Part shown: positions 1-10,348 of the stretch, in pieces
How positions within the stretch are numbered: position 1 is the first letter of the stretch
Layout of the letters: each line of letters starts with the position of its first letter
Assembly: GCA_047967505.1 (NCBI GenBank)
Contig: CM106541.1
Length of the DNA: 64,000 nt
DNA from: Dipteris shenzhenensis
Taxonomy: Eukaryota; Polypodiophyta; Polypodiopsida; Gleicheniales
Direction: 5' to 3' (one strand)
Position numbers and translations under genes: made by a program
Notes under the pieces: generated by a model
What the model was told of the DNA's origin: nothing
What the model saw: only the letters and a program-made list of their open reading frames with translations
Databases searched by the model: none

Positions 1-19
1 TTCCCCCCCCCAGGCAGGG

Positions 20-1371
20 AATGTACAGCATTTCCATGCCTGGGACCATCACGCACAAAGAAAGGCTTGAGGTAACGCTTGTTGATCACCTTCTTGCCAT
101 ATGGTTCATGCAGCTCCTAAACTTGTACAGACCCATTGCTTCGTTCTTTGATGACTTTGTATGGACCAGCCCACAGTGGCAGAAACTTCTTATCCATTTG
201 GTGGTCCAATCTATTATCAAAGCATAGCACAACATCCCCCTCAGCAAAGTGTCTTTCCCATCCCTTGCAAATCTTAGCATCCAATCGGGCCTTTTATCGA
301 TTCTTTTGGTTGATGTAGTGCAAGGCGTCGGGTCTCATCTAACTTCTCAAGTTGTACCAATCTGGCCTCTACATGTTCATCTTTTGTCATCCTTTGTTCC
401 TGTGCCAACCGGAATCTCTATCTCTAGTGGTAAAACTACCTCAGTACCATACACCAACTCAAAAGGGGTGTGACCTGTAGATGTTTTATGAGTGATGTTG
501 TATGCCCACACGGCTTCAGTGACCTTCTGATCCCATTGGCTCCTATTCCCTGCGGCCATTTTTCCCATGGTTTTACAAAGGAGGCCATTGGTCCACTCTG
601 TTTGACCCATGGATGCTGGATAATAGATGCTAGAAGTGTGATGATCAATGCCCATGCGATCCATAACTCCACTGCTTCATTTAAGAATGGACTCCCATGG
701 CCAGAGACTATCTCCATGGGTGTCCCAAACCTTGTGCAGATACGTTCAAATATGAAATTTGAAACTGCCTTGCCATTTGCAGCAGAGAGGGCAATAGCTT
801 CAGCCCACTTAGTGACATACTGAGTGGCTACCAAAAGATACTTCTTTTTGCGGGCAGTCATGGGCAAGGGCCCGACAAAATCTATTCCCCACTTCTGAAA
901 CGGATGGATGGACATCACTGGGTGATGTTGCCCGGGATGCAAATCCTTCCTACCAAAGAATTGACATGGTTCACAGGTTTTGCAATACAAAGTGACATCC
1001 TTGAACAAGGTCGGCCAATAGTATCCAGCATGTAAAATCTTCTTAGTTGAATAGTCACTGGCATAGTGGCCTCCACAAAATCCATCATGATAATGCTTCA
1101 ATACCTTAGGCACTTCATCTGCATCAATGGCCCGTCTGAGTACCCCATCCATGCCTTGACGGTACAACACCCCATCAAGGAGGGTGTAGCGCCTACTATC
1201 TCTACGGATCTTCTTTCTCTCATAGCTAGTAATTTCTGAAGGAAAGGAGAAAGTGGTCAAAAACTTGTAGATACCACCATACCAAGGATCCCCAACTTCT
1301 ATGGCTGCTACAAGGGTTACATCAAGGCACTCCTCTAAATCAATCAAATCAATTTTTTCAAGTTGGAACAA
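20..1371 (-). pseudogene. G1 integrase (frameshifted)
   Basis: This is a gypsy integrase with an N-terminal zinc-binding part (GHYASDYSTKK ... CKTCEPCQ), then the catalytic core starting at WGIDFVGPLPM. The second catalytic Asp site reads VSGHGSPF where active family members have SDxG, so the Asp is lost. After about 660 the reading frame changes and continues as MGQTEWTNGLL, which holds the catalytic Glu region, and AYNITHKTSTGHTPFELVYG. A third segment, below about 380, encodes the C-terminal tail (YKARLDAK-like, KVINKRYLKPFF). These are standard integrase landmarks. The frame changes and lost Asp mark it as a relic. Confidence 0.88.
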
Positions 1372-2298
1372 CCCCCTTTTACAATTTTGAAAGAAAAATC
1401 ATATTCTTGTAGAACTGCCAACCATTTGGCCAACCGGCCCATGGGATTTGGTGATTGAAGAACCTGCTTTGCAAGCCCAGTGTCAGTGAGTATAAAGAAG
1501 GACCTTCTAGCCACATAATGCTTAAATTTCTCAATGCAAAACACCAAAGACAAGGCATGCTTGTCGGCCTCTGAATAGCGTCGCTCGGTGTCGAGCAATT
1601 GTCGAGAAGCAAATCGAACGGGATACATGAACCGATCCTCCCCTTGCTGGAGAAGAATACCTGCCAGAGTGTGCTCACCAAACCCAGGATTGATATAGAA
1701 GGTCTTTGACCAGTCTGGATTGCGTAGAATGGGTTCTGAAGCCAGAGCATTCTTGATTTGTGCAAACCCATGATCACAATCCTCATCCCAAGAGAAATCG
1801 ACCCCATCTTTTAATAGCATAGTCATGGGCCGTGTCAAAGCAGCATATTGATCAATGAAGCGACGATAGTATCCTGCTAGATTGACAAATGAGCGTACCT
1901 GACGTTTGGTTGTAGGTGGGGAGAGCTTGAGGATGGCTTCTACCTTCTCAGGGTCAGGCTTGATGCCCTCGGATGAGACAACATGTCCCAATAACCTCCC
2001 TTGAGTGGCTCCAATGGTACATTTCTCAGGGTTGAGACTACCATTTGCATCATTGACCCTTTGGAAGGCCAATCTAACTTTCATGATGTGCTCCTTACGT
2101 GATGAGAATATACAAAAATCATCTAAAAACACCTCCAAGAAATCCCCCAAATAAGGAGCAAACACCATTTGCATAAATCTTTGAAAGGTGGCAGGAGCAT
2201 TGGTGAGGCCAAATGGCATTACTTTGAATGCAAATGTCCCCCAGGGTGTGGCAAATGTGGTTTTAAGCACATCTTCCTCGGCAATTCTGATTTGATAA
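1344..2298 (-). pseudogene. G1 reverse transcriptase (C-terminal part) and RNase H
   Basis: The translation enters the RT in the palm domain, with FATPWGTFAFKV, then VMPFGLTNAPATFQ and the catalytic FLDD box (FLEVFLDDFCIF). The RT connection follows (GHVVSSEGIKPD, LAGYYRRFI), then RNase H (FASRQLL, KFKHYV). Where gypsy RNase H normally starts with a catalytic Asp (TDAS-like), this copy reads YINPGFGEH, so that Asp appears to be Asn. The RT finger domain and everything 5' of it are missing. The frame ends shortly after FSFKIVKGG and the integrase continues in another frame. This fragment cannot make an active enzyme. Confidence 0.9.
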
Positions 2299-2589
2299 AA
2301 TTATTATACTATTGCCACATATACAAACACACATACATATTAATGCCTTTTTCCTTAGACAATTTTATCCATAACAGCACCAGCATAGGTTGAGTTCTTC
2401 TAGTGATTCAAGGAAAATTCTCTAGAGATTAGGATTTAGCAACACTTGTTTGAGTGCTTGAAGCCCTATTTTGTTCAAAAGATGAAGGACAGGTACACAT
2501 GCTATTGCATTTATCATGTACAAATTTATTTTTTGAAGGATGCAAAGTTAACCAACACATCTGAGGACCAAGAGTTTTGGGATTCATGG

Positions 2590-3300
2590 AGCATGCTGCA
2601 ACTATGACTGTAAGCTATGTGAAAATAGCAAAGGAGAGTGTGGCTACAAAGCTGTTCAACATGCTAATATGGGTGTCACTAGTCTTTGGAATTCTATGTT
2701 GTGTCCCAAACCTCTTGAAGCCTACTACCACCATCGTGAGTGTCTTTTGGGTGACTATAAAAAATGTGGCCCACGCAAAATGTCATGATGCCCATGCAAG
2801 ATGAATTTTGTTTCACCTTTTGAATTTTGTTTCCAAAAAGGTGATGGTGAAGTTCTTCCAGAATGTGGACATAGGAACCATGGTGCAAGGGCAAAAGAAG
2901 CAGAGGAAAGACCTTGTTGGCAAGGAGACATATTGCAATGAACTTATATAGTTAATGAAGACTCACCTCAAAATATTTATCAAGCATAATTACACTTGCA
3001 GGTGGCAGGCTAAAGACTGTCTGCTGAGGTTTCCCAAAGATGTTGTGGTTTCAATGGTGGACTTCACAGAGAACTATTGTTTCAAGGAGAAAAATGAGAT
3101 TCAATCCATGCACTAGTACTCTAGCCAGGTTACAATTGTTTCCACATAACATATGTTCGTATTGGATTCGAGGTGAAGAAGACATTTCATTTTTTCATTT
3201 CAGATGACAAGGTGCACGACACCCTCTTTGTCCATCATTGTTTTATGCTGCATCATAGGTGGTTGTCAGATCAGCGAGGCCATTTGCCCTAGCATAGTAT
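2590..3300 (+). pseudogene. Degenerate ORF of a transposon-like plant family, tentatively recognised
   Basis: Three plus-strand frames together give protein-like text. There is a Cys-rich start (CNYDCKLCENSKGECGY, about 2597) ending in a CxxC-like DYKKCGPRKMS near 2770. It continues as KIFIKHNYTCRWQAK and FPKDVVVSMVDFTENY (about 2965-3075), then EIQSMH.YSSQVTI (about 3095-3135) and a segment around SDDKVHDTLFVHHCF (about 3200-3245). From memory this resembles an uncharacterised family scattered in plant and oomycete genomes, probably transposon-derived; I cannot confirm that without a search. Several stops and at least two frame changes make it a pseudogene. No terminal repeats were found around it. 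Confidence 0.45.
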
Positions 3301-3309
3301 GGCATTGAT

Positions 3310-4395
3310 TTCCTATGTATAATCATGCATTCACTCATCAACATCACTATAGTTTCATTGAGGAAATGAGTTCCTCAGTCATCATTGCTGACTAGCTCTA
3401 ATGGGCATCCAAACCGGGGGACGAGCATTTTCTAAGTGAAATCTTCCGAGCGTCCGAGCGAAGGAAAAAAAAAGCTTCCAACTATGCATAAATATGGCAA
3501 AAATCGATCAGAAGAAAACATAGTTTCACTTAGAAATATGCAAAGTATTATAGCAATGCCTATTTATACAAAAATCTTTAGGTGAATCTGTAGGAATGGT
3601 GAGAGCATAATGGGATGGCTTTTGAAGAAACCCACATGTAGAGTAGACTTCTCTATGAAAATTCCCTTATGATCCTTCTTACAACTTTTACTTAATAGGG
3701 GGTGACATTGGAAACCCTCTCTCAACCTATCTTCATGAAAGAGTTTCTTCAAAGAAAACTCATTGAAGCAAGCCATCCAGGTAGTTTCGCCAGCGAAACC
3801 CCTTTGAAGCAAGTCTCCCAAGGTAGTTTCGCTGGCAAAACTACCTTGGACAGCACTTTTAAAAGTGACATAACTTTCATATCCAATGTCCAAATATAGT
3901 CATTCAACCACTCAAATTGATCGGAACACCCCATTTGAGCACACCTATGGAGTTATATTTTGGAAAATCTTTCATATATAGTATTAAATATTACATGTAT
4001 TTTATGAGAGTGATATATAAGCCCAAGTTAATACTTATTTATAGTAATTTAAACTTCTTTAGAAACATGTCCATAAATATGCTATAAAAACACTAAAAAG
4101 ATATTGCCATATGATATAAATGTGTTAATAAGTAATTATATATGCATAGTATTACTACATTGAGAGTGATTATGAGGAATGTTTCTTAAAGGAATCAACA
4201 CTTTTTTAAGGTAATAACAGGGGTACAAAGGGATGTCTCTAAATAAGAAAATTATGTTGTGTAAAAATGAATGAGTGACTAGTCTGTATATTTTTATGAT
4301 AAAGGGATCTAGTTCTAGTGAAAATAAAAGTGTAAAAACCATGTTTCCTAAAGAAAAACATTTTTAAAAATCTCTTGAAAAACACGCTCGGATAA
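3310..4395. other. AT-rich stretch without a recognisable gene
   Basis: No coding homology is visible on either strand. The only structured part is a pair of short related units with hairpin potential near 3763-3845, listed separately. From about 3960 to 4380 the sequence is AT-rich with no repeat I can define. Confidence 0.6.
3763..3845. repeat. Two related units of about 40 bp, each with a palindrome
   Basis: The unit TTGAAGCAAG ... GGTAGTTTCGC occurs twice in tandem. The first copy contains the perfect 7-bp inverted repeat GTTTCGC-CA-GCGAAAC (3784-3799). The second contains GGTAGTTT ... AAACTACC, an 8-bp stem with an 8-nt loop (3822-3845). The function is unknown. Confidence 0.6.
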
Positions 4396-4401
4396 ACCTG
4401 C

Positions 4402-4821
4402 TCATAGGTTTTTGCTCGTAAAATTGACGCATCCTCCAAACCGTATGATAACTTGCTCGTATAAGAACTTATCGATGGATCTCAAATCGGCATTCATGGT
4501 GGCTATCCCTTCTACCCACTTGGTGAAGTAGTATGTCGCCAAAATAATGTATCTGGCCCATGTTCCTTTAGCTATTGGGCTTATTGGTTGGATAAAATCT
4601 ATGCCCCATTTCTCAAAGGGCTGAACATGGAATATTAGATTCCAATCTCGGGCTCGTAATATCGATGCAGTGGCTAGGTCTAGTTTGAGGGTTTCGAAGG
4701 ATTTTTGACATTCCTTGGTCCACTCAAAGTCTACTAACAGTTTGTATAGTGGCTGGGCTATGTCTGCATAGAATAGAATGAACCTTTGATAGTAGCCTGT
4801 GTGGCTAGTATATTGCTGCAC
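4402..4821 (-). pseudogene. GY-A RT end fused in frame to integrase core (internal deletion)
   Basis: One open frame runs from the end of RT (TGYYQRFILFYADIAQPLYK, then ASILRARDWNLIFHV) straight into the integrase core (QPFEKWGIDFIQPISPIAKG, then ATYYFTKWVEGIA). In the intact relative at 10636-13518 the matching points are about 820 bp apart and enclose RNase H and the integrase zinc-binding domain. Those are missing here, yet the frame is kept. The integrase itself then breaks off after VIIRFG. This is a deletion derivative, not a functional fusion as far as the sequence shows. Confidence 0.85.
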
Positions 4822-4981
4822 TCCCTTGGTGACTTTGTTATAGTCCGTGGAGATACCATTCTAGGACACTATGTGGCCAAGAATTATGCAATGTTTAACC
4901 CAAAATTGGCACTTAAGGGAATTTAGGGATATACAATTCAACCGGCACTTTTCTAGGACTAGTCTCAGGTATCTTAGGTGA

Positions 4982-5420
4982 TCATCCCGAGTTCATGCAC
5001 ATGTCATCCAAGAAGACTTCCACGAATTCCCTTAGGTACTCCTTGAACACAATGATAATCAACCATTGGAAGGTGCCAGCTGGTGCATTGTTCAGCACAA
5101 ATATCATTACTCTAGCCACATGTACACCCCACTTGGTTGCAAAGGCTGTTTTGTGTTGATCATGTGGAGTGATGGACACTTGATTGTACCAATAGTATCC
5201 ATCTAGGAAGCTATAGGCTTCCTTTCTAGCTACCCTTTCCAGAACATGTTCCATGAATGGCAAGGGGTAGTGGTCGTGCTTGGTGGTGGCATTAACTTTT
5301 TTTAGGTCTACACATACTCAAAACTTTCCATTCTTCTTCAGGACTATCACAAAGGGTGACACCCAGTTTGCATGCTTGATCTCATAGATGAATCCTCCAT
5401 ATATGAGTTCTTATATTTCC
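4982..5420 (-). pseudogene. GY-A reverse transcriptase fragment
   Basis: The minus strand encodes the RT fingers and palm: LPFMEHVLERVARKEAYSFLD, FATKWGVHVARVMIF and the catalytic box FVEVFLDDMCMNSG near 5000. Upstream (5264-5420) other frames give DLKKVNAT-like and HANWVSPFVIV-like text typical of the RT start. The usual MPFGL.NAPATFQ is degraded to MIFVLNNAPAGTFQ. A stop or frame change separates this part from the RT-integrase fusion at 4402-4821. Confidence 0.85.
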
Positions 5421-5467
5421 TCCCTCACTATGAGCGCATATTTGGGATTCATAGGGTAGGGACATTG

Positions 5468-5639
5468 ACACACCGGCCTGGCAGCGTCGAGCATGGGTAT
5501 TGTGTGTTGCATGACTTCAGCAGGCACACGTTTCATATATGTGTATTTCTAGGACACACCAGCCTGGCAGCGTCGAGCATGGGTATTGTGTGTTGCATGA
5601 CTTCAGCAGGCACACGTTTCATATATGTGTATTTCTAGG
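5468..5639. repeat. 86-bp exact tandem duplication
   Basis: The sequence beginning ACACACCGGCCTGGCAGCG at 5468-5553 is repeated at 5554-5639 with one substitution (G to A). The period of 86 bp is not a multiple of three, so the duplication shifts the RT-proximal reading frame of GY-A. The near identity shows it arose late, after the element was already decaying. Confidence 0.95.
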
Positions 5640-5730
5640 CCATACAGTCCTTGTACTCTTGAAGGAGGGCTATTAAAGCATTCTCCTTATTGGAGGTGAG
5701 ATTTTTGGCGATGAATACCGGTTGGGGGTC

Positions 5731-6045
5731 CTAACCTTCCCGTGCCAGGTTTACCTCCTTGACTCGAGCTGGGCTGTCATATCCTTGGAAGCACCCGTCT
5801 TCCCGAGATCTCTTGGCATGTTGGTATAAGATCTTGCAATCCTCGATCATGTAGGCCTTGTAGCGGGTTGGTACCTCTCGTAGATCCTCCTTCTCTTCAC
5901 CTTCCTCTTCTACTACTTTCTGGGGGGTAGTCCTCTTGGCCCTAGCCGAGATTTTGGATATTGGGAGTTTCAGACCTGAGGGGGCTCTTTCATGGCTCTT
6001 ATAGAGCCAACTCAAGAGGTTACCTTGCTTACCCTTACTCCCCAA
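5731..6045 (-). pseudogene. GY-A linker between protease and RT
   Basis: A 104-codon minus-strand frame with many charged residues (VVEEEGEEKEDLREV) lies between the protease and RT of GY-A. It has no domain I recognise. Position and orientation make it the protease-RT spacer of the polyprotein. Confidence 0.55.
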
Positions 6046-6254
6046 TTAGAGGAGCTCATGGTAGTGGCACCCACATATGCTAGCTAGTGGAGGTCTGATT
6101 TGACCCTTACTATCCCCTTGCTCACCTCATGTGGTTTGAGCATGTTGAACATCCTAAGGGGAACCACTAGGGTCAACCTCTTGAGTTTGGGCATTGTCAC
6201 TTGGAACCCTATTCTCTCTGGGACATCAATGTTGGCCAGAATGTGCATCCAGTT

Positions 6255-6750
6255 CTAAGAGAATTTTGGCTTCGGGAGAGGGGCATACCAAAATTCATCG
6301 GACTCTTTCTCATCCTCTTCCTTCCCATAGGGTTGAAACAGCTTCAAGGGTGTTGTCCAGATGGTTGTGTCATATTCTGTGGCAAATAGTTGTCCTGAAA
6401 ATGGGTGGGTCTTGTAGGTGCACAAGTCCACCTGCATGATTTGCTCCTTATGCCCCAAATAGATTTTGTTGGTGCACCAATCGTGTACGATCTTGAAAAT
6501 TTGCAAGAAGGGCCTAAGATGGCTTCATATCCCGGCTGTTGGGTAAAGTCCATGACTACAAATCTGACAGGGTACTTGAAGCAAAATACTTTGATGTTAA
6601 TACCGGTGAGGACTCCCAAGGGTTCTGCAGTTCTGCCATTGGCTAAATTTACCACCAGATGGGTCTGCTTGAGTGTAGGTTTTCCCCACTTCACACGACA
6701 TTCCTTGGTATAGACACTCACTCTGCTCCCCCATCTAGGATGTCTTCCAC
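6255..6750 (-). pseudogene. GY-A retropepsin-like protease region
   Basis: The minus strand reads VEDILDGGAE at 6718-6750, followed at once by a TGA stop (6718-6720), then VSIPRNVV. Family proteases have DTGA or DSGA at the active site; here it is DGGA (6724-6735). Downstream pieces (LVVNLANGRTAEPLGVL, then YPVRFVVMDF and GYEAILGPSC) match the flap and ILGRPW-like region of plant gypsy proteases. The stop and later frame changes inactivate it. Confidence 0.75.
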
Positions 6751-6759
6751 CTTTTGGTG

Positions 6760-9270
6760 CTAGTAGGTTATGGGAATAGCTGCGTTAGTGTCATCACCTT
6801 CGAAGTATTGGCCTAACTTATTGATCAGAATCTTGGGTAAGTCACGTCCCTCCTCTAGCGATTGATCAGCCTTGGGGCTAGTAGGTCCTAGGTGCAGGAA
6901 TCGTCCATTCATCCAGTTTGATAGGTCTTGCCAAAGGGTGGGATTACCTCTTAACAAGGAGGCGATCAGCATTTTCGCCTCGGTAGAGAGGAAGGCCACC
7001 AACTAGGCTCTATCGCAGCATTCCTGAGAGGTCTCTCTATCCACTGATAGCAGATCATTAAAATTATAAAGCTCTCCTTCTTTCTATTGGTTTTGCAATA
7101 CTGGGTTCTCTTGGAACATTCGTTGCATCAAATCTGGAGCATATGACTTACCGAAGGTGGAACGTTCCTCTTCTTCTATCCTTTTTGGCACCCTAAGTGC
7201 CTTTGTCCCTCTGTGAATGGCCAAATGGGCTGGATGGATGGTATTCGACCCTTTGCGAGCCTTGAGTCTATGCTCTAACTTTTCCTAGCATTCCCATACC
7301 AAGCCCTGAGCCTCTATTACATATTGTTTTTCCAGGGCGGATCCACATAGGTTCCCTTATATGGGGGTGGGGGTGGGGGTGTGAGGCCTCGGGCTTGCAC
7401 TAGCTTTTTTACATCTGAGTATGGAGGTGCACCCGGGTCACCCTGGGAGGAAGTCTGTCTAGAGTAGGAGGTGGCAAGGGTGGTTGTCTCCTCATGAATG
7501 AGCACCTAGTCAGCCCCCTCACCTACCCATATGGTTTTCTTGGACCGGGTTCGCGGTGGTTGAGACACCTCAAGATTTTGTGATAGAGGCTCTTTGCCCA
7601 TCCTTGCATGTTTCTTCATTGCCCTACCCATGGCTTTGGCGTGCATCCTTGTGACGACCTTCAAGGGTACCACTGCCACCTGTCCATGTTTAATAGTTAG
7701 CAAGTTAAGGCTAGTACTCTTAGGTGGGGTGACCGGAGTTGTTGGTCTTCTCAAGGGTGTAGGGCCTGTCATCCATGGAACCACTAGGGTAATATCCCTA
7801 TAAGGGTAGTCCTTTAAGAAATGTGGCCCCTGCAACTTGAAGCATGATACCGAAGGGTTTGCAGAGCCCTTATAAGGGCACTCACCTGCCCTGCGTGGAC
7901 CCTAGCAACTAATATAACACTGGATCAGAGGTCTTCAAGCAACAGATTTCATGTCTCTCACCCTTGTGGTCAAGGGGGCAGTCTGCAACACTAGGACTTG
8001 CTGATCCTCATGTAGGAGGTGGTGACTTAGGGTGCCACTTCCTTCCTCATAAGGGTAATAGTTGAGGTGACAGTGGTCCAGATCCCCCGTTCCTCCCAAT
8101 CATTCCTCTACCAATACTTGATTGACGAGAGTTATACGGGGTGGGGGAGGTTGGGGACCTAGTATGGGCAGTGGTAGGGGATCCTGTTGTGCTATGTACT
8201 ATCTTGGGCTAGCCAAAGGGGCACCTTGTGCATTCATACAGTTAGGTGGGGCCGTCAGGGCTAGTGAGGGTCTCGCTCAGTACATAGGTTGGGGCAGGGA
8301 CCTCCGAAATCAGCATTGGGAGGTTTCATGGTTTCCCCATCTATGACAGTGTGTGCAGTAGAGGGCTTGCCTTGCCCTAAGGTGGGGGCACTCATTGGAG
8401 GGATGGTTGCCATTACATATCCCGCATCACACGTCTCTCCATGGTGGAAACAAATGGGAGTTTTTCTTTTTTCAAAGAAGAAACAAATGGGGGTTACTCG
8501 TCAGCACCTCCTTGGAGGTCCCTGACCTCCACTGTTGGCCCAATTGATTCAGCAATTTGAGCTAGCTTGCTCATATCCAAGCCCTTGGGTTCGTTGTTCC
8601 CCTTCTTGGTCAGCTCCACACTGGAAGACCTTATCGATGGTGATACATCTGATGGGGTCAGGGTTTTGTCTTGTGTAACCTTGTTGATCATATTATCACT
8701 TATACGGATAGCCGCCTTACTACATAGTTCAAAGGATGTAGGATTCATAACCATTAGGTGGTCATGCACTTTCGGGTATACCAATCCGATGAGGAAGCGA
8801 GGAAACAATCGTTCGTCGCTCATATGGTTCGCAACGAGAATTGAGGTGCTTGATTCTAACTATGTAATCCCGAAGGGATTCTTTGTCATTCTGCTTCACC
8901 TCATAATAACTTATTAATTAGAATCCACTAATGTCCACTAGGGGCGGAGGGGTGAATCGTGCAATGAATGCTTTCCTCAGCATCTCCAAGTTAACATTTT
9001 CTTCTAGGTTGAGATCCCCATACCATTGACTGACACCAAACACATTAGCCATTTCTAGATCTCCGGGAGCACCAAAGGCTTCACATATCTACTCAAATTG
9101 CTCCACATGGAGACCATATCCCCTTCCCCAAGGAATTTGGTCATCAACTTGGAGATGGCTATGGGTCAACTCTTCAAGGGATTAATGATCGCTGCTAGAA
9201 GCACGAGTGCAATCGGAGGTGGTGTGTCCCCCCTTCCTAGCGCATTCATCAAGATGTGCATCGCCTCATC
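6760..9270 (-). pseudogene. GY-A gag region (fragmented)
   Basis: Fragments of gag lie in several minus-strand frames. They include NPTLWQDLSNWMNGRF (about 6930), a proline-rich stretch (about 7370), a degraded zinc-knuckle-like CFKLQGPHFLKDY (about 7815), and LFPRFLIGLVYPKVHDHLM with FELCSKAAIRISDNM (8494-8823). Near the 5' end come MLTKFLGEGDMVSMW-like and DEAMHILMNALGRGD (9240-9270). The order agrees with GY-A copy 2. The sequence ends abruptly at the LTR border at 9271, so the gag start and 5' LTR are absent. Confidence 0.65.
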
Positions 9271-9299
9271 TGTTGACTCTGTGCCAACATGAACTTACG

Positions 9300-9540
9300 T
9301 AGAAAGAGAATGTGATACAACTTTGTGTTACAACTTTTTGTTACAACTTTGTGATACAACTTTGTGTTACAACTTCTACATGTAGAAAGAATTGTGTTAC
9401 AACTTTGTGATACAACTTTGTGTTACAACTTCTACATGTAGAAAGAGAATGTGTTACAACTTTGTGATACAACTTTGTGTTACAACTTCTACATACGACT
9501 ACAACTTTGTGTTACAATTCCTACATGTAGAGAGAGAAGC
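9300..9540. repeat. LTR U3 tandem repeats
   Basis: Units built from TGTGATACAACTTTG, TGTTACAACTT and CTACATGTAGAAAGA are repeated in tandem upstream of the LTR TATA box. The corresponding part of the second LTR (35260-35450) has a different tandem array built on GCATGTAG. Repeated U3 blocks like these often act as transcription enhancers in LTRs; here that is only inferred. Confidence 0.85.
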
Positions 9541-9551
9541 TCTCCAACTTG

Positions 9552-9558
9552 TATAAAT
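9552..9558 (+). promoter_or_regulatory. TATA box of the GY-B LTR
   Basis: TATAAAT in the context TTGTATAAATTCCCC, conserved in the inverted LTR copy as GTATAAATACCCC on the minus strand near 35220. Its orientation matches the LTR polarity deduced from the primer-binding site of GY-B copy 2. Confidence 0.6.
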
Positions 9559-9680
9559 TCCCCATAATGGAATGAAGCCCACACTCTTTGGGCCATTGTG
9601 TTGAGTCTACTTTGGTATTCCAAGCATTTGTCTCAAGTGTCCATGCTTCCTTGCACTCCACGTCCAAAAGCATGTCCTAA

Positions 9681-9858
9681 CCTTGCAACTCCTCCTCCCC
9701 TCTCCTCCAACCTTGCAACCCATCCTCTCCCTCTCCTCCTCCCTCCTCCTTCTTCCTTCTCCTCCTCCCCCCTCCCTCCTCCTCCTCCTCTCTTCTCCTC
9801 CTCCTCCTCTCTCCTCCTCCTCCCTCCTCCTCCTCCCTCCTCTCTCTTCTTTCCCCCA
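9681..9858. repeat. (TCC)n-rich microsatellite in the LTR
   Basis: An imperfect pyrimidine trinucleotide array (TCC/CTC). The matching GGA array in the inverted LTR copy lies at about 34980-35065. Long ORFs through it on both strands are composition artefacts. Confidence 0.9.
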
Positions 9859-9959
9859 TGCTTTTACACCTTCTTCCTCTCCCACTCCTATGCTCCCCCT
9901 AAACCCTTTGTTTCTCAACCCTTAAAACTCCATGATCTACTAGGGAGATGAGTTCTCCA

Positions 9960-10085
9960 CCATGGACTCCTTCTAAACCTTGGAACCTCCTTCTAAACCC
10001 TGGAACTCCTTCTAAACCCTGGAACCTCCTTCTGAACCCTGGAACCTCCTTCTAACCCTGGAACCTCCTTGTAGCCCTTAAACTC
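9960..10085. repeat. About 20-bp tandem repeats in the LTR (CTCCTTCTAAACCCTGGAAC)
   Basis: About six imperfect copies of CTCCTTCTAAACCCTGGAAC. A diverged relative of the array is seen inverted at about 34740-34860. Confidence 0.85.
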
Positions 10086-10348
10086 CTCCTAAACCCTACA
10101 ATCCCCAATGAAGGCGAAAGCCTTCATTACCTCAATCATGATGATACATGTTCCTTTTGCATATGCATGCACTATGTTTGCTCACCACACTTAAGCCTAC
10201 GTCTCTCACCGGAACATGACTCGAGGTCCTAAGCTACACGTATACTACCAACGACAACCCCAATATATCTATACGTGACAAAAGGCCTCGGAACCCTGAT
10301 ACTGAGAGAACCCTGCTCTTCCTACGAAAGCAGTAGGAAGAGCCAACA

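Larger units (their letters stand above)
1..2298 (-). mobile_element. Ty3/gypsy retrotransposon fragment G1 (RT to integrase)
   Basis: The minus strand carries, in order, the second half of a gypsy reverse transcriptase, RNase H and integrase. It is cut at both ends: the left end runs off the window, and on the right the RT similarity stops abruptly near 2298, where AT-rich unrelated sequence begins. No LTR, primer-binding site, gag or protease is visible. RT and integrase lie in different frames and a further shift lies inside the integrase, so the copy is dead. The RT (VMPFGLTNAPATFQ) differs clearly from the other gypsy families in this window, so it is treated as a separate family. Confidence 0.9.
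4400..9270 (-). mobile_element. Ty3/gypsy element GY-A, copy 1 (decayed, 5' end lost)
   Basis: Reading the minus strand from 9270 downward gives gag-like sequence, a protease core, a linker, RT, and an RT-integrase fusion near 4620. No LTR of its own is visible. The high-coordinate (5') end is cut exactly where the GY-B LTR starts at 9271. The low-coordinate end fades into AT-rich DNA at about 4400. A second copy of the same family lies at 27374-29830; both share the conserved SLNLL.I..GQV segment (near 7690 and 29310). Many stops and frame changes are present. Confidence 0.82.
9271..10348 (+). mobile_element. Complete GY-B family LTR, plus orientation
   Basis: The 1078-bp segment starts TGTTGACTC and ends GAGCCAACA, a near-perfect 9-bp terminal inverted repeat as in LTRs. 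It aligns, inverted, with the LTR at 34486-35556, whose orientation is fixed by a primer-binding site. A TATA box at 9552-9558 points the same way. No PBS follows its right end. The flanking 5-mers (TCATC and TGAGT) do not match, and the flanks are two different elements (GY-A gag, GY-B integrase end). It is therefore not a simple solo LTR in one target. Confidence 0.85.

Noticed and set aside
9300-9540. Regularly spaced repeats that could suggest a CRISPR array
   Set aside because: Repeats are direct and contiguous without unique spacers, lie in a plant LTR, and no cas genes exist.
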